A stretch of 64,000 bases of DNA from Mesostigma viride (lineage: Eukaryota > Streptophyta > Mesostigmatophyceae > Mesostigmatales > Mesostigmataceae). The notes beneath the pieces were generated by a model. That model saw only the letters and a program-made list of their open reading frames with translations. It was not told where the DNA came from and made no database searches. Numbering within the stretch: the stretch's first letter is position 1; the number at the start of each line of letters is the position of its first letter. The DNA lies in the NCBI GenBank assembly GCA_009746045.1, contig RPFO01000448.1, positions 3,684,373 through 3,748,372 on the forward strand. The letters run 5' to 3'. Shown piece by piece: positions 45,697-56,156 of this stretch. The position numbers and the translations under genes were made by a program.

Positions 45697-45838
45697 CGGG
45701 AAAGAGTAGTTAGTCACGAAATTAAAAAAACGACAAAAAGTGTCACACGCGGCCCGGCGGGAAAGAGTAGTTTGTTACGAAGTTAAAAAAACGACGAAAA
45801 GTGTCACACTTTTCGGAACATTCGAAGTGGGCCCGGCC
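45697..45838. repeat. Duplicated subterminal module at right end of 23-kb transposon
   Basis: GGAAAGAGTAGTTAGTCACG...AACGACAAAAAGTGTCACAC is followed by a near-copy (GGAAAGAGTAGTTTGTTACG...AACGACGAAAAGTGTCACAC) and then the terminal CGGAACATTCGAAGTGGGCC. The AAGTGTCACAC box also occurs inside the left end, so the module probably contains a transposase site. Confidence 0.75.
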
Positions 45839-45842
45839 AGCA

Positions 45843-46250
45843 AGCGCTGCGGAACTTAGATACTAAAAATTCGTTTTTGGTTCGTACCGTACAGCCAATC
45901 ATTTTGCGCCCGGATCAAATTGTGATCTGGGCACTGAACACGAAAATTTCAGCGGAACGTACGAAACACTAACGCAACTACAGAAAATTTTCAGTGACGA
46001 AACTGTAGTACCGTGTACCAAGCAAAATGTAGTAGGACTTCGCTAAATTCACGTTCGGAATTTTTCCCCGCAAGATTCCCCTGCAAGATTCCCCCGCACG
46101 ATTCCCCCCGCTAGGTTCAGGCTCCAGTCGATGCTCGCCAAATGGCGCAAAAAAAGAAACATATGTTAAAATCAACGGTGCGAATCCTCGTTACCGCTCG
46201 GGTAACATTCTCACTCATTTCGCGTCTCCTACGAACCGTATTGTAGTGCT
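45843..46250 (+). other. LTR-element spacer between ORF1 and gag
   Basis: Resumes the LTR retrotransposon after the 23-kb insertion. ORF1 stops at 45857. The remainder is A/T-richer than its surroundings and has a C-rich repeat (CAAGATTCCCC, CACGATTCCCC) near 46070-46105. No gene is seen; it may be a leader or another worn insertion. Confidence 0.4.
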
Positions 46251-47466
46251 GTGGGTTGGGGCCCCCTCCCCACCCAGGGGGGGTGGCCAGGACCCCAGGA
46301 GGCCCTGGGGGGAGGTGCAGAGGTGCCCCGAGCACCCACCCAACCTGCTGAGGCCCCCCCAAGGACGGGGGATATCCAAGAACAGCTCGCCATTCTCCAG
46401 GCTCAGCTGGCCTCGTTGCAAGACCAGCAGTTAACAGCTAACCAGCTGCAAACTGTCGAGGGCCTGCGCGCCCCGTGATGTCGCGGTATGAGCGGGGGAC
46501 CATCAACCTGGACCCCACCCGCCTCCAACAGGCAACCGACGTCTTCTTGAGGGCCAACCCCCCTCCCACAGGTGTGTATAACCCTCATAAAAAGGAATCC
46601 AAAATCAATATTGCTGGTTTGCCTGAGGGTCACACCATTGAACAAGCCAAACAATTTGTCTTTGCTCTGGAGTATGGGATGGAAGGCCTAAACCTTAGGC
46701 ATCAGTTTAAGGCTCTCAGGGCCTCATCCACCTTCCACCAATCATCTCCTGCAATTAGAGCATTGATTCAAACCTATCAGGAACGCACCCTGACACCTGA
46801 AGCAGCCATTGAACAGTGGCCTACCTTTATCACTGATCTGAAACAGCTAGTGCTTACCAATAACCACATGGAAGCAGTAGAACGTTTCAACTGGCTTGCT
46901 GCATATAAGGTGAACAAGAATAACCTCTCTGGGGATGCAAAAACATACAGGGTAATGATTGAGAAAGACCTTGAGCTTCTCAAGCTCCAACCAAGGTATC
47001 TCATCCACACCTGGCTAACAAAAGCTAATTTGCAACCTTCTGTCCTGGCTACCCTGCTTACAGGCCTCAAGTCCCTCTGGGACAACTTCAGAGAGTGCCA
47101 TGCTCTATATCGAGGAGGCAGTGGAGCCCCTGGGTACTGGCAACCCCCAGGCCCAGGACCCCAAGGTCCAGGGTGTCCAAGGCCACAAGCGCAATTAAGG
47201 GGGGGGCCAGCCAGGGGGGGGCACCCAAGACCCACAAGTCCTCCCACCAAGGCGGGGCAGTGGCTCTCAGGGGCGTGGCAACACGTGGCACCGTGTGCCC
47301 CTGCATGGCAACCCCAACCCCAACAACAACAACAACAACAACAACAATATAACAACAACAGGTCCCAGCAGGGCAATAATAACAACAGGTCCCAACAGGG
47401 CCAAAACAACAACAACAACAGGTCCCAGCAGGGCCATAACCACAACAACAATCGGTCCCAGCAGGG

Positions 47467-47499
<33 letters not shown>

Positions 47500-47852
47500 C
47501 CAACCTGGAAACCCTGGCATACGGTGCCTGAGGTGCTTCCAGAGGGGACATGACAGGGACCACTGCCCCAACAACGACTCGATCCTGCACACCAACGTGG
47601 ATCTCTGCCCGGGTTGCTGGCACGCACGTCATCCCCTGGGACCTCCAGGCAGCCGGTGCAACAGGACTCGCTACCAAAAACAATGTGAGTTCTCTCACCT
47701 TGCTTACTCTGAGGATGATGATCTCATTACCATTGGGGATGGCAGCCAGGGCATAATTGATTTTGAGGCAGCAACCTTACTGTCCTCCCAACACCCTGTT
47801 CTGGAACCTTACATAAAAGCACTAACCCCTACTGTTGACAACTCCATAGATA
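46251..47852 (+). pseudogene. gag: Gag region of the Copia-like polyprotein
   Basis: An N-terminal piece (46251-46475) ends with a coiled coil (DIQEQLAILQAQLASLQDQQ). A frame change near 46475 leads into the main frame (SRYERGTINLDPTRL). A capsid-like helical region (about residues 40-220: IRALIQTYQERTLTPEAAIE, YRVMIEKDLELLKL) is followed by a Gly/Pro stretch, then a long Gln/Asn tract with repeated NNRSQQG, then a CCHC zinc knuckle CLRCFQRGHDRDHC (C-x2-C-x4-H-x4-C). A second Cys/His cluster (CPGCWHARH...CNRTRYQKQC) follows. The frame ends at TVDNSIDI, where a TTAA element sits; across it the frame passes directly into integrase, with no protease between. Confidence 0.8.
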
Positions 47853-47856
47853 TTAA

Positions 47857-49700
47857 CCCATAGTCCGGAAACTGGGCGTCGGATATATCGCTCACTTTGA
47901 CCCCCGGTGGCGCGGCGCTTAATTCCAGGAGCGCCGCGCCACCCGTGACGGATGTAAGTTGTCCGGTGGGTCTGGGAACACTTAGGGACGAAGGTGATGC
48001 ATAGGTTTGGGGGTAATATTCGCCATAGCCTGGTAAATACAACGTGTATTGAGACAGTATCACGTGACTTTGGCGGGAAATTTTCACTCGCGCGCGCGCG
48101 TAACAAGATATGGCTGCTAGCTTGCCGTTATCAAGGAAATTTTGCGTCTCGCGGCTTGTAATGGTTCAGAATGTTGCTCAGAATGATGATGCGTGATTTT
48201 CGTAGGTCAGGCATGGCCAGATGTATAGCATTGGTAAAATACAGGTGGACATTACTGCTTTCTTGGTCGTCAGTACCAGATGAGTAATGGCATGCCATAT
48301 TTCGATTTTCTTCTTATGGCCCGGCAGTCTGCGCCAGCCCGAGCACCCAGTTTTGGTACTGGACATCCGCAGCAGCGTCCCTGGCCGGGCCCACTTCAAA
48401 TGTTCCGAAAAGTGTGACACTTTTGGTCGTTTTTTTGACTTTTTCGACGATCGTCACTCTGCAGAGTGATTCGTCGTGCGAAATCGTGCGAAATTGTGCG
48501 AAATTTGCTGAAATCGTGTGAAATTTGCTGAAATCGTGCGAATTTGTGCGAAATTTGCTGAAATTGTGCGAAATTTCATGTGAAAAATGTCGACGGTAAA
48601 AAATTTTGATGTGCACAACGTGTGTGAATTCATGCGAAATTTTGTCAAACGTCACTCCCCAAAACGACCCTTGGTTGAAATCCATGCGAAATTGTGCGAA
48701 ATCATGCAAAATTGTGCGAAATCGTGCGAAATCGTGCGAAAATGTGTGAAAATTTTGCGAAAATCACGCGAAAATCACGCGAACTCGTGCGAAATTTTAT
48801 TTTTTTTTTGCGAAAAACGACCAAAAGTGTCACACCCTTGGCTTGGACGGCGGAACATTTGAAGTGGGCCCGGCCCCCTGTGAATTCGGATGCGTTTATA
48901 GGTCATCTTTGCACAGAACATCAACCTGGTAATCATGTCGGATGCATGCATTATGCGGCTATGGCGGCCTATGCCTGGAAAGCATTAGCCAGTGTGAGAT
49001 ATGAGGGTCCCGGCCAGCAGAACCCGGAAAGGTCGTGATCAAGCCAGGTACGGCAACGTGTTTGCATGTCGTTTGCACGGGAATCTGTCGTTTATACATC
49101 CATTTTACACGAGTGTATCATTGCCTCTTGCAGCAGGTTTCCATGCCTGCTGTATGAGTGCTGTTAGCCCCAAATCTGCTCAGTTTGTGGTGTTTCTTTG
49201 GAGGATGCCATTCCGTTAGTGCTGGTTTAGCACTTCTTTGTTTCCCAGCACTTTTTACAGTCCTATGTGGCTGTATACAATGCATAAGTGTGTGGCATTT
49301 CATGGATGGCTGCTTACGCGCGCGTAACCCACACACGTAAGTGAGCGCATTATATAGGTCAGATGGGCTATCCGTGCGGTCTGACCCAAGGAAAGCATGG
49401 TGGCACTATCTATTGACATTGTCCAACCCCAGAATAATTTTTTAGAACCCTCCCTGCAGGGGTAAACTACTAAGGGGATTTCCCTTGCCTGAAAATGATC
49501 GTCTTTTGTCCAACTTTGGCAGTAAATATCTTGCAAATCACTTCCTGGACTCGGAATATTATTGCATTTTCTGAAAGCCCTTGAAGTGTAGATACTCCTA
49601 GCACCTTGGTTGGGGGTATTTGGAGTTGTGGCCTATGAGTTATGATTTTTTCCATTTTCAGGGGTCTAAAAATGCCAAAAACCCATTCCCGGACTATGGG
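47857..49700. mobile_element. piggyBac-like (TTAA) non-autonomous element, 1,844 bp
   Basis: Inverted ends CCCATAGTCCGG (47857-47868) and CCGGACTATGGG (49689-49700), with TTAA on both sides (47853-47856, 49701-49704). Removing it with one TTAA joins gag to integrase in frame (…NSIDI then KELAHQL…). It contains no transposase, and a related-to-the-giant 493-bp element is nested in it. Confidence 0.9.
48383..48875. mobile_element. Short non-autonomous relative of the 23-kb transposon, 493 bp
   Basis: Both ends carry GGCCGGGCCCACTTCAAATG (inverted), then TTCCG and GTGTGACACTTTTGGTCGTT, as in the 23-kb element. The 4-bp duplication is CCCT (48379-48382 and 48876-48879). The inside is dominated by GCGAAAT/ATTTCGC repeats and holds one perfect core palindrome (CACTCTGCAGAGTG at about 48466) plus one variant. 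Confidence 0.9.
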
Positions 49701-50653
49701 TTAAGGAGCTTGCTCATCAGCTGCACCTAGCCATGGGTCATGAAACAGTGGCTGAGGAACTGGCCAAACGGCTGGGGGGTAGTAGCATGGGAAAACAACT
49801 CAGGAATGCAGTAAAACTGGCTAGACAACACTGTCAAGAATGTCAGTTCAATAGCCCCAAACCTCAAAAATGGCATACTGCAACTCCTTCCACCAATAGG
49901 GGCATGATCGTGGGGGATGTGATGCACATCAACAAAGATGTCCAACCCTACCTGATCCTAAAAGACTCATGGTCCAGGTTCACAGTAATGGAACCCCTAC
50001 CTGGCATGTCTGCAGGGCAGCTACGTGTTGCACTCATGATTGCTTTACCCAGATTCTACCCAGTTGACAGAATTTTGCTTGATCAACAATTTTCTTGTCT
50101 GACTGACCTGGAAGGGTGTGAAGCAATAGAGATTGCTGGGCTGGAAGATCATGAGGGTCAGGGGGTCATTGAAAGAACCATCAGATCTGTCAAAACCCTA
50201 CTAGCCAAAAATCCTTCCAAGGATGCTACTTCAGGGGTCTATTGTGACAGGGCACTCTGGTGTCATGAAATGTGCACAACCCTAAACATGAGACCTGTCT
50301 TGCATGCCAAGTGGGGTGAAGTAATCCCAGCAGGCCTGCAAGCAGGTGTATATCCCCCAGAGGTGATAGCACTGTACAACACTGCACGTGCACAAACCTC
50401 AGCAAAACTGGCAGAAAAAGATAAAACCCATCCCAGGCCAGTATTCCAAAAAGGTGATCAAGTTCTCTATTACAAGGAAAACAGCTTTGGTAAGGTTGGA
50501 ACTTGGCTAGGTCCAGTTACCATCCGTGGATTTACCAAAAACAGCAAGACCGTGGAGGTCAAGCACAATATCAATGGGAAGCGTCACAGGGTGAGCTGTC
50601 ATAGAATTAAGAAGTATTATTCTCCCATGGCAGACGTGCCTGGGGAAGAGTCT
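49701..50653 (+). pseudogene. Integrase region of the Copia-like polyprotein
   Basis: The HHCC zinc-binding module reads ELAHQLHLAMGHETVAEEL...HCQECQ. The catalytic core carries the DDE residues: VGDVMHINKD (first Asp), DRILLDQQFSC (second Asp) and GQGVIERTIRSVKTLL (Glu in the V/I-ER-x-x-R context). A C-terminal module VFQKGDQVLYY...GTWLGPVTIRGF...RHRVSCHRIKKYY resembles GPY/F-type integrase tails. The frame continues to EESL and then meets the TTAA element at 50654. It lies between Gag and protease, which is unusual. Confidence 0.85.
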
Positions 50654-50657
50654 TTAA

Positions 50658-52628
50658 GGGGAGGTGGCACCCCAAAACCCTTAAAAATTGACATATGGTA
50701 ATATCACTTGAAATCCATTTGCACAACCCAAAGTTATGATTGGGGGCACTAAATAACATCTCTAGTGAGTGGTCCATGCACTTGTTGGGGGTACTACCCC
50801 CATATATACGCCAATCGGGTTTTTCCTTATGTTGCATGCCTATCTCACCTCCGTAATCTATCATTCTCAATGAATATATACGCCAATAATGCGCTATAAA
50901 TAGCAAAAGACGCTCATTAGGGCTGGGTATGCCCCAGCCAATGCACACATTTATTTACAAAACTGCCTGCAGCGTTTTTAGTTCCCTGAGTTTGTAGCTT
51001 GCTGAGCTATTTACATCATGAAAAGGGCGAAACCTCGAACAGTTATTAATTTCCCCGCAAAATGACCCTTTTTTTACCGGACATTGGGAATAACTTTTTA
51101 TAAACACGTCAAAAAAATACTTTTTCCTGCAGCGAAAATCCGTCTAACAGGGGGACAACTGTGTTCCAAGTCCCAGGTCATTCCGACAAGTCTAGCTCAA
51201 GTTATAAGGTTTTGCGTGCTAAATCCTGAACATACGCTAAATGAGGTTTTTCTGTGTATAAGGTCACCTAGACATGATGTTTTCCATCCAAGAAGCCAAA
51301 AAACATGCCCAACTCGATCACACAACATAAGAAAAGGCTAGGCACCTCATCTGCCCTCCCCTGCCCTCAGCATGGCCAGCCTTGCCAGCGTGGGCATAGC
51401 AACACCATCGCTAGGCATACACGCACCAAGAGAGCATACACTATGCTCAGCCCAAGGTTACCATGTAAATTTATGCCAAGAACTCAGCAAGTATACGTGT
51501 AAAAACCTTAGAAAGAATGCCCAAGCAATAGAGGCAACTGCAGCCTGCAAACTTGGCAGCAAATCGATCATACATGCTGTCTGCCAAGCATTCACATCCT
51601 ATATCCAGCTTGCCTTGCTGCACACATAGCAGTGAAGTCTTAATGGTTATAGCTCAAGGGAAAAAATGGAAACACCTATCTAATGTTAATGCCACTCATG
51701 CAGTATGGCCAGCAAAAGAACCACTCTCACCTTCCTTTCCAATATGGCAATTTGCTAAGAAGCTGATGCCAGCTTGTTAGCCTCTAGGCATGCCCATGCC
51801 GGATGTCGTTACTAAAACAGGCGTGTCAGATCCGGCACATAACAAAGCGTCTGAGCAAGCTCATGTCCAAAGGATGATGGAAAACAAATGTCAACACATT
51901 ACCAACAACTTGACCTCGGCGCCTGAAGCATGCCAGCCACAAACTACACGAAATTGTACGAAATTGCTAGGAATCTGACGATGCAACCGAAAGAAATGGA
52001 GCGCTTCCTGCAGGGAAACTGCCCGAAAAAAGGGCAAAAGGCCGACGTTAATGCACCTGCCTGCGTGGAAATGTTTCATGCATAAACTGGCACGCAAGCT
52101 CGAACAATAAAAGACATCATCCATTGATCAGGCGATCAAGGAAGGTGCGCCTTCCGTGAATACGTCGAAGGCGACATGCGCAGGCCTGCGTAGGTTCTTA
52201 CCTTGAATGCCGGAAATGTAAAAGAAACCGGGAAGCTTCGGCACAAACTCGACAACACCATTAATTTATAGCCTCATAATCGCTCTTTAGAGCCTACGTT
52301 GCCTCACAATCGCTGCCGTAAAACTGCATTAAATTTCATGATCCGCAAGAGAAATTATATCCTGGACCCCCGCGCCCGTAGCCGTTCGAGAAATTAGCGA
52401 TATTGCAAACCGTAAACTTTCCGCCATGAAATGAGGTCATCGACTAATATTCTGCGAAATTCATGCATTTTTTCTAGCTTTTTAGATGCCATATCGATTA
52501 ATATTGCCTGAAGGCAAGCCGCCATGGCCACCTCCGCGAGGGTTGAGCGGTCCGGGCACACATTATACACCGTACGGACGGTACCGCGAATTTTTTGGCG
52601 CGGAAAATATTCGGCGTGCCACGTCCCC
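50658..52628. mobile_element. TTAA-target non-autonomous element, 1,971 bp
   Basis: Inverted ends GGGGAGGTGGCACC (50658-50671) and, at the right, GGCGTGCCACGTCCCC, matching with two mismatches. TTAA lies at 50654-50657 and 52629-52632. Removal with one TTAA rejoins the polyprotein in frame (EESL then SMDSLLLSGNSS). It carries a 58-bp LINE 3'-end insertion (50816-50873) and a stretch (about 51535-52350) related to 62687-63680. No transposase is seen. Confidence 0.85.
50816..50873 (+). mobile_element. 58-bp ultra-short LINE 3'-end insertion
   Basis: Identical, on the opposite strand, to the terminal 58 bp of LINE copy A (19223-19280). It is flanked by the 14-bp direct repeat ATATATACGCCAAT (50802-50815 and 50874-50887). 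This is an extreme 5' truncation by target-primed reverse transcription. Confidence 0.9.
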
Positions 52629-52632
52629 TTAA

Positions 52633-55287
52633 GCATGGACTCACTACTTCTATCTGGCAACTCCAGCATGCCCAGCAGTAGCCCTGAGCCACCAATTACT
52701 GCTGTTGACAGCACCACAGCACCCTCTGTGAACCCTTCCACCCTCAGTGAAGCCAGGCCCACTTCACAACCTGGGGATTGCTTAACCAGGCACGAGGTAG
52801 CTGGGTTGGAAGCATTAGCTCAGCCCCAAGGCACCAAATTGTCTGCCAACCCTCCCGCTCTGAGGTCAAGATTGGCAGTCGCCTTGCAAGCATTACACAG
52901 GTCACATAAGCAACAAGCTGCTGTGGCCGAAGGGTTGGCAAAAGTCTCAGCTGTGTGCACTAGTCAGGACCCCTGGACCCTGGCAATAGACACTCAGGCA
53001 CAGGTCAGTGTGATCAGTGCACAAGCCATCCCTGGTCTTGAGATTGCACCTTCATTTTGGGCACGGGTGCAGGATTTCTCAGGCCAAATTAATTAATTAA
53101 TTAATTAGACTCGTGCTCCCGTTGGGGAGTCACGGAGCATTAACCCCGATGAATGGATGGATGGGTGCACACATTCCTACCGGTCTAATCTATCTACATT
53201 GGCTACATACTACATCTATCTAACAACATTCTAACTACATCATCTATCTAGGCAGCCGCACGCTGCCCTAGGGGGAGCTATCTAGCGTGCCTCCCGCGGG
53301 ATTGCACACGCGGGCGCTTCCCCACTGGGGGGGGCTCGTTGTCCTCTATGACCTGGGCCCACTAATTGGCCTTGTCCATCATCTTCTTCCAAATCACGGA
53401 GAGGCCTAGGCCCCCCATGTCCTCTACTAGCTGTTCTTTGAAGGTGCGGGCCTTGCGGCGTCTAACATCACTGGGCCCAGCCCACGTCAGGAGGTGCCGG
53501 CCAGGCTGGGCTGGTCGCAGTCCTGCGGGGGGGCCACGTGAGGTGTCTACCTGGTTGGTGCGAGCTAGGTGCCCTACTAGCTGCAGGCGGCGTTGCTTAA
53601 TTGTGCTGGTGATATAGCTAGGGCATGCCCTGGTACAGACCTGTCCTCATTGCGGACATGAGCAGCATATCCTACTCTGAAAATGGAACGCAGCATGCTG
53701 GTGACCGCGCCGTCCAGCTTGCGGGCCAGGTCGGCGGTGAGGGTCCACGTCTCGGCGCCATACGTGAGAACAGGAAGGACGAGGACCTTGAACAGGTCCT
53801 GTTTCTCGATCTTGCCCAGGGGCTTGCGCCATAGGGCCCGGTACTGGCGTAAAGCGTGCTCAGGCCAAAGCTCAATGGATGTAGTGGGACAGGTGATGCT
53901 CCCTATACTTGGTATTCAGACACCCTTCCAGGTGGTGGAGGGGTACTCTGGTAACACCTTGTTGGGGGAACCTTTTGTATCCTATCCTGGGGTGCGGCTT
54001 ATCTCAGCTAATGAGCTCAGTGTCACAGGGGTGGGTGCAGTTCCTCTGGACCACTTTAAAATCCCTCTCTCCAGTATTGTCCCTGGTATGGATGCTGTCA
54101 TCAAGGCAGTCAACACTCAGTATGCACCAGGGGAGATCCCTGATTTGGACAAGTTAGTGCACAGCCAGTTCCTCCATCCCTCAGCCTTTGGGCTGGGTAA
54201 GTGGGACATAGCCATGCACTCCCCCCACCAAATCTCCCACGTCATACAAGAATGCAAAACACAAAAAGGGTTTACCAAGTGGCTGATGGCCATTGTCCAC
54301 CAAGCCAGGCAGGAATGGGTCCTGCCCAACCCCCAAAACCCTCAATACAAACCTCCTGTCACCCCTTCATGGGATGTGCCAGAGGGAGCCAAAAAGCTCA
54401 GATTAAAATTTGTTCTCAAACAAAAACCACAAAAAGTGGGCTCCCCAATCTTCCATGCCAGACCATGTGTCACAGAATTAAAGGGGACATCCACACTGCC
54501 AAAAGGGGAAACCTACACACCTGGGTTGCAACAAACCTCACTCAGGATCATGCTCTCCCTATTCCTCCACAACCTCAATGCAGGCCAAGACTATGTCTGC
54601 AAAGCCACTGATATTAAAAGGGCCTTCCTCAGGGGGGACCCAGAAAAGGCTGAATCTGTGTGGAAAGGGAAGGTGTACGTGGTAGACACCCCAGCTGTGT
54701 GGAAACCCTACATTGATGAGCCCCACCTTATCATCAACATTGGGGTGGAAGGGCTTGTCAGTGCCCCCAAAATTTTCAGAGACTCAGCAGAGGAAGTATT
54801 CAAAAAGCTCAAGGCCACGTATGATGACCTGGACCCATGCTTTTTTGTTGTACCCACCCCCTCTGGACTGCTGCTCTTTGTGTGGCATGGAGATGACCAA
54901 CTCATTTGTGGGCCTAGAGCTGAAGTGGAAACATTTATTCAGCAGGTCCAGGAATCATATGAGATTGGCAAACAGGTGGAATTGAGCACAACCCCCATCC
55001 AGTTCTGTGGCATCATGTTGCAGCTGCACAGGCAGCCAGATCAGTGGGTCTGCTCTCTCTCTCCTCCTGCAGAATATATCCAAGATTGTCTAGATCTGCT
55101 GCAAGACAACTACCTCCCCTTACACATGTGTGCCACTGTTCAGGGCAAACTGGGGTGGTGGTCAGCCATCTGTGGGGCTCCCTTAGCTGTCATCAGCAGG
55201 GTCACCCATGATGTTCTAGTCAAGATAAAATGCAGTCACATCAGGAAGTTGGTCAATGACTGCCCCCCCTCATCCTCCATGGCCTGA
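52633..55287 (+). pseudogene. Protease and reverse transcriptase regions of the Copia-like polyprotein (split by LINE copy 1)
   Basis: After a Ser/Thr-rich linker, the retropepsin-like motif WTLAIDTQAQVSVIS appears at about 52977; the usual Gly of DTG is replaced by Gln. LINE copy 1 interrupts at DFSGQ (53088), and the frame resumes at 53870 (SSMDVVGQVMLPIL) with GYSGNTLLGEPFVS as the protease C-terminal motif. The RT follows: ATDIKRAFLRGD (first catalytic Asp), GLVSAPKIFRDS (counterpart of Copia GLKQAPRAW), FVWHGDDQLICG (catalytic DD) and FCGIMLQ. The frame leaves at a run of seven C (55262-55268), ending in SSSMA. The linker, protease and RT are one frame once insertions are removed. Confidence 0.85.
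53089..53858 (-). mobile_element. LINE copy 1, 5'-truncated, 770 bp
   Basis: Flanked by the 11-bp direct repeat CTCAGGCCAAA (53078-53088 and 53859-53869). On the minus strand, from the high-coordinate end, it encodes LFKVLVLPVLTYGAETWTLT-type residues after RT, then VGHLARTNQVDT and LLTWAGPSDVRRRKARTFKE, followed by a 3' UTR of about 230 bp and a TTAA-repeat tail at 53089-53108. These are hallmarks of non-LTR ORF2 C-termini. It starts at almost the same internal position as copy 2, so the truncation point may be fixed. Confidence 0.88.
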
Positions 55288-55817
55288 ATCTGATGGAAGA
55301 CATCCACATCCAATGTGTCATGGACAGCTCCATGGAGAGCAGAACAATCAATCAGATGGGGGCACGGGAATCAGGGCTGTTTTTTCTCACCAACAGGTCA
55401 GATTACATGTCCCTCACTTCCTGGTACAGCAGGCTACACCGCAGAAAACCTGGCAGCAGCAACTCAGCTGAATGTCGTGCTGTGGTGTCTGCTGCATTGC
55501 ATGCTCGTTCCCTGCAGCACATGCTCACCTGGCTACAAACCCAGGCAGGCAGCACATGAAATGTTATCTCACATCTCTACACTGACAGCTTTTCTGTGAT
55601 CAGTTTTCTAACCAAGAAATCTGTGTCTGCTGCTGTCCACACTGACCTGGATTGGGTGATCCTCAAACAGGAGGCAACCTACTTTTCCAGCTGGACTCAT
55701 GTGGATGATGAGGACAACCCAGCAGACGCTCTAACGAAGCTGCGGGATGCTGCTGGCCAACAGTACCAGCTCCTCTTTCAGAACATGAACCCCTATGATA
55801 TCAGAGTCAGTGTTTGA
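55288..55817 (+). pseudogene. RNase H region of the Copia-like polyprotein
   Basis: Continues the RT in the next frame after the C7 run: CVMDSSMESRTINQ (first acidic residue), SNSAECRAVVSAALHARSLQ (Glu), YTDSFSVISFL (Asp) and HVDDEDNPADALTKLRD (terminal Asp, as in Copia DIxTK). One in-frame TGA lies at 55557-55559. It ends PYDIRVSV at 55817. Position after RT and the PADALTK motif fit Copia. Confidence 0.8.
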
Positions 55818-56152
55818 ATAAATGACTGGCCATAGCACAGTACACAACCACCACACCCCCTTACCACAGCGATAGCTGCTGGGCGCCATAAAATTCAACA
55901 CATTCGTTGTGGGGTGTGAGTGCTGGCTAGGTCAGATTTGCAGCTTGAGGACACAAGCTTTGTATACACTTACTTAATGTGTGCTCCAATAACTGGCCAA
56001 ACCAGCCAGCTGTGTACACCTTATCTAATGTGCAATATAACACCTGGCCAGAACAGCCAGCTGTAACCAACCTGGCTCAACCAGCCATGTCTCTTTTGTA
56101 CCCCTAATCAACTTAAAAACAATAACAATAATGTTGGGGGTGCAGACCTGCA
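55818..56152 (+). other. 3' untranslated part of LTR element
   Basis: No coding region. The motif ACTGGCCA-AACCAGCCAGCTGT or close variants recurs about four times (55998-56090). It continues after the piggyBac insertion as 59483-59507, directly before the 3' LTR. Confidence 0.55.
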
Positions 56153-56156
56153 TTAA

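Larger units (their letters stand above)
22778..45838. mobile_element. Giant (23,061-bp) terminal-inverted-repeat DNA transposon with 4-bp target duplication
   Basis: The left end is GGCCGGGCCCACTTCGAATG, and the right end is its reverse complement. The match extends through TTCCG, and AAGTGTGTGACACTTTT-like sequence follows at both ends. The flanks are the 4-bp direct repeat AGCA (22774-22777 and 45839-45842). Contents: a DDE-type transposase gene (about 41.07-44.33 kb, plus), a 157-codon ORF (44927-45400, plus), a giant divergent gene (23068 to about 35849, minus), satellites at 36.0-39.3 kb and two smaller nested insertions. A 493-bp element at 48383-48875 has the same ends and its own 4-bp duplication. 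Four-base duplications are known for the Sola superfamily; assignment there is only a suggestion. Confidence 0.88.

Noticed and set aside
53625-53645. GGTACAGACCTGTCC in LINE copy 1 as a hAT excision footprint
   Set aside because: It could be a scar, but the two LINE copies differ by several other micro-indels, so simple divergence is as likely.
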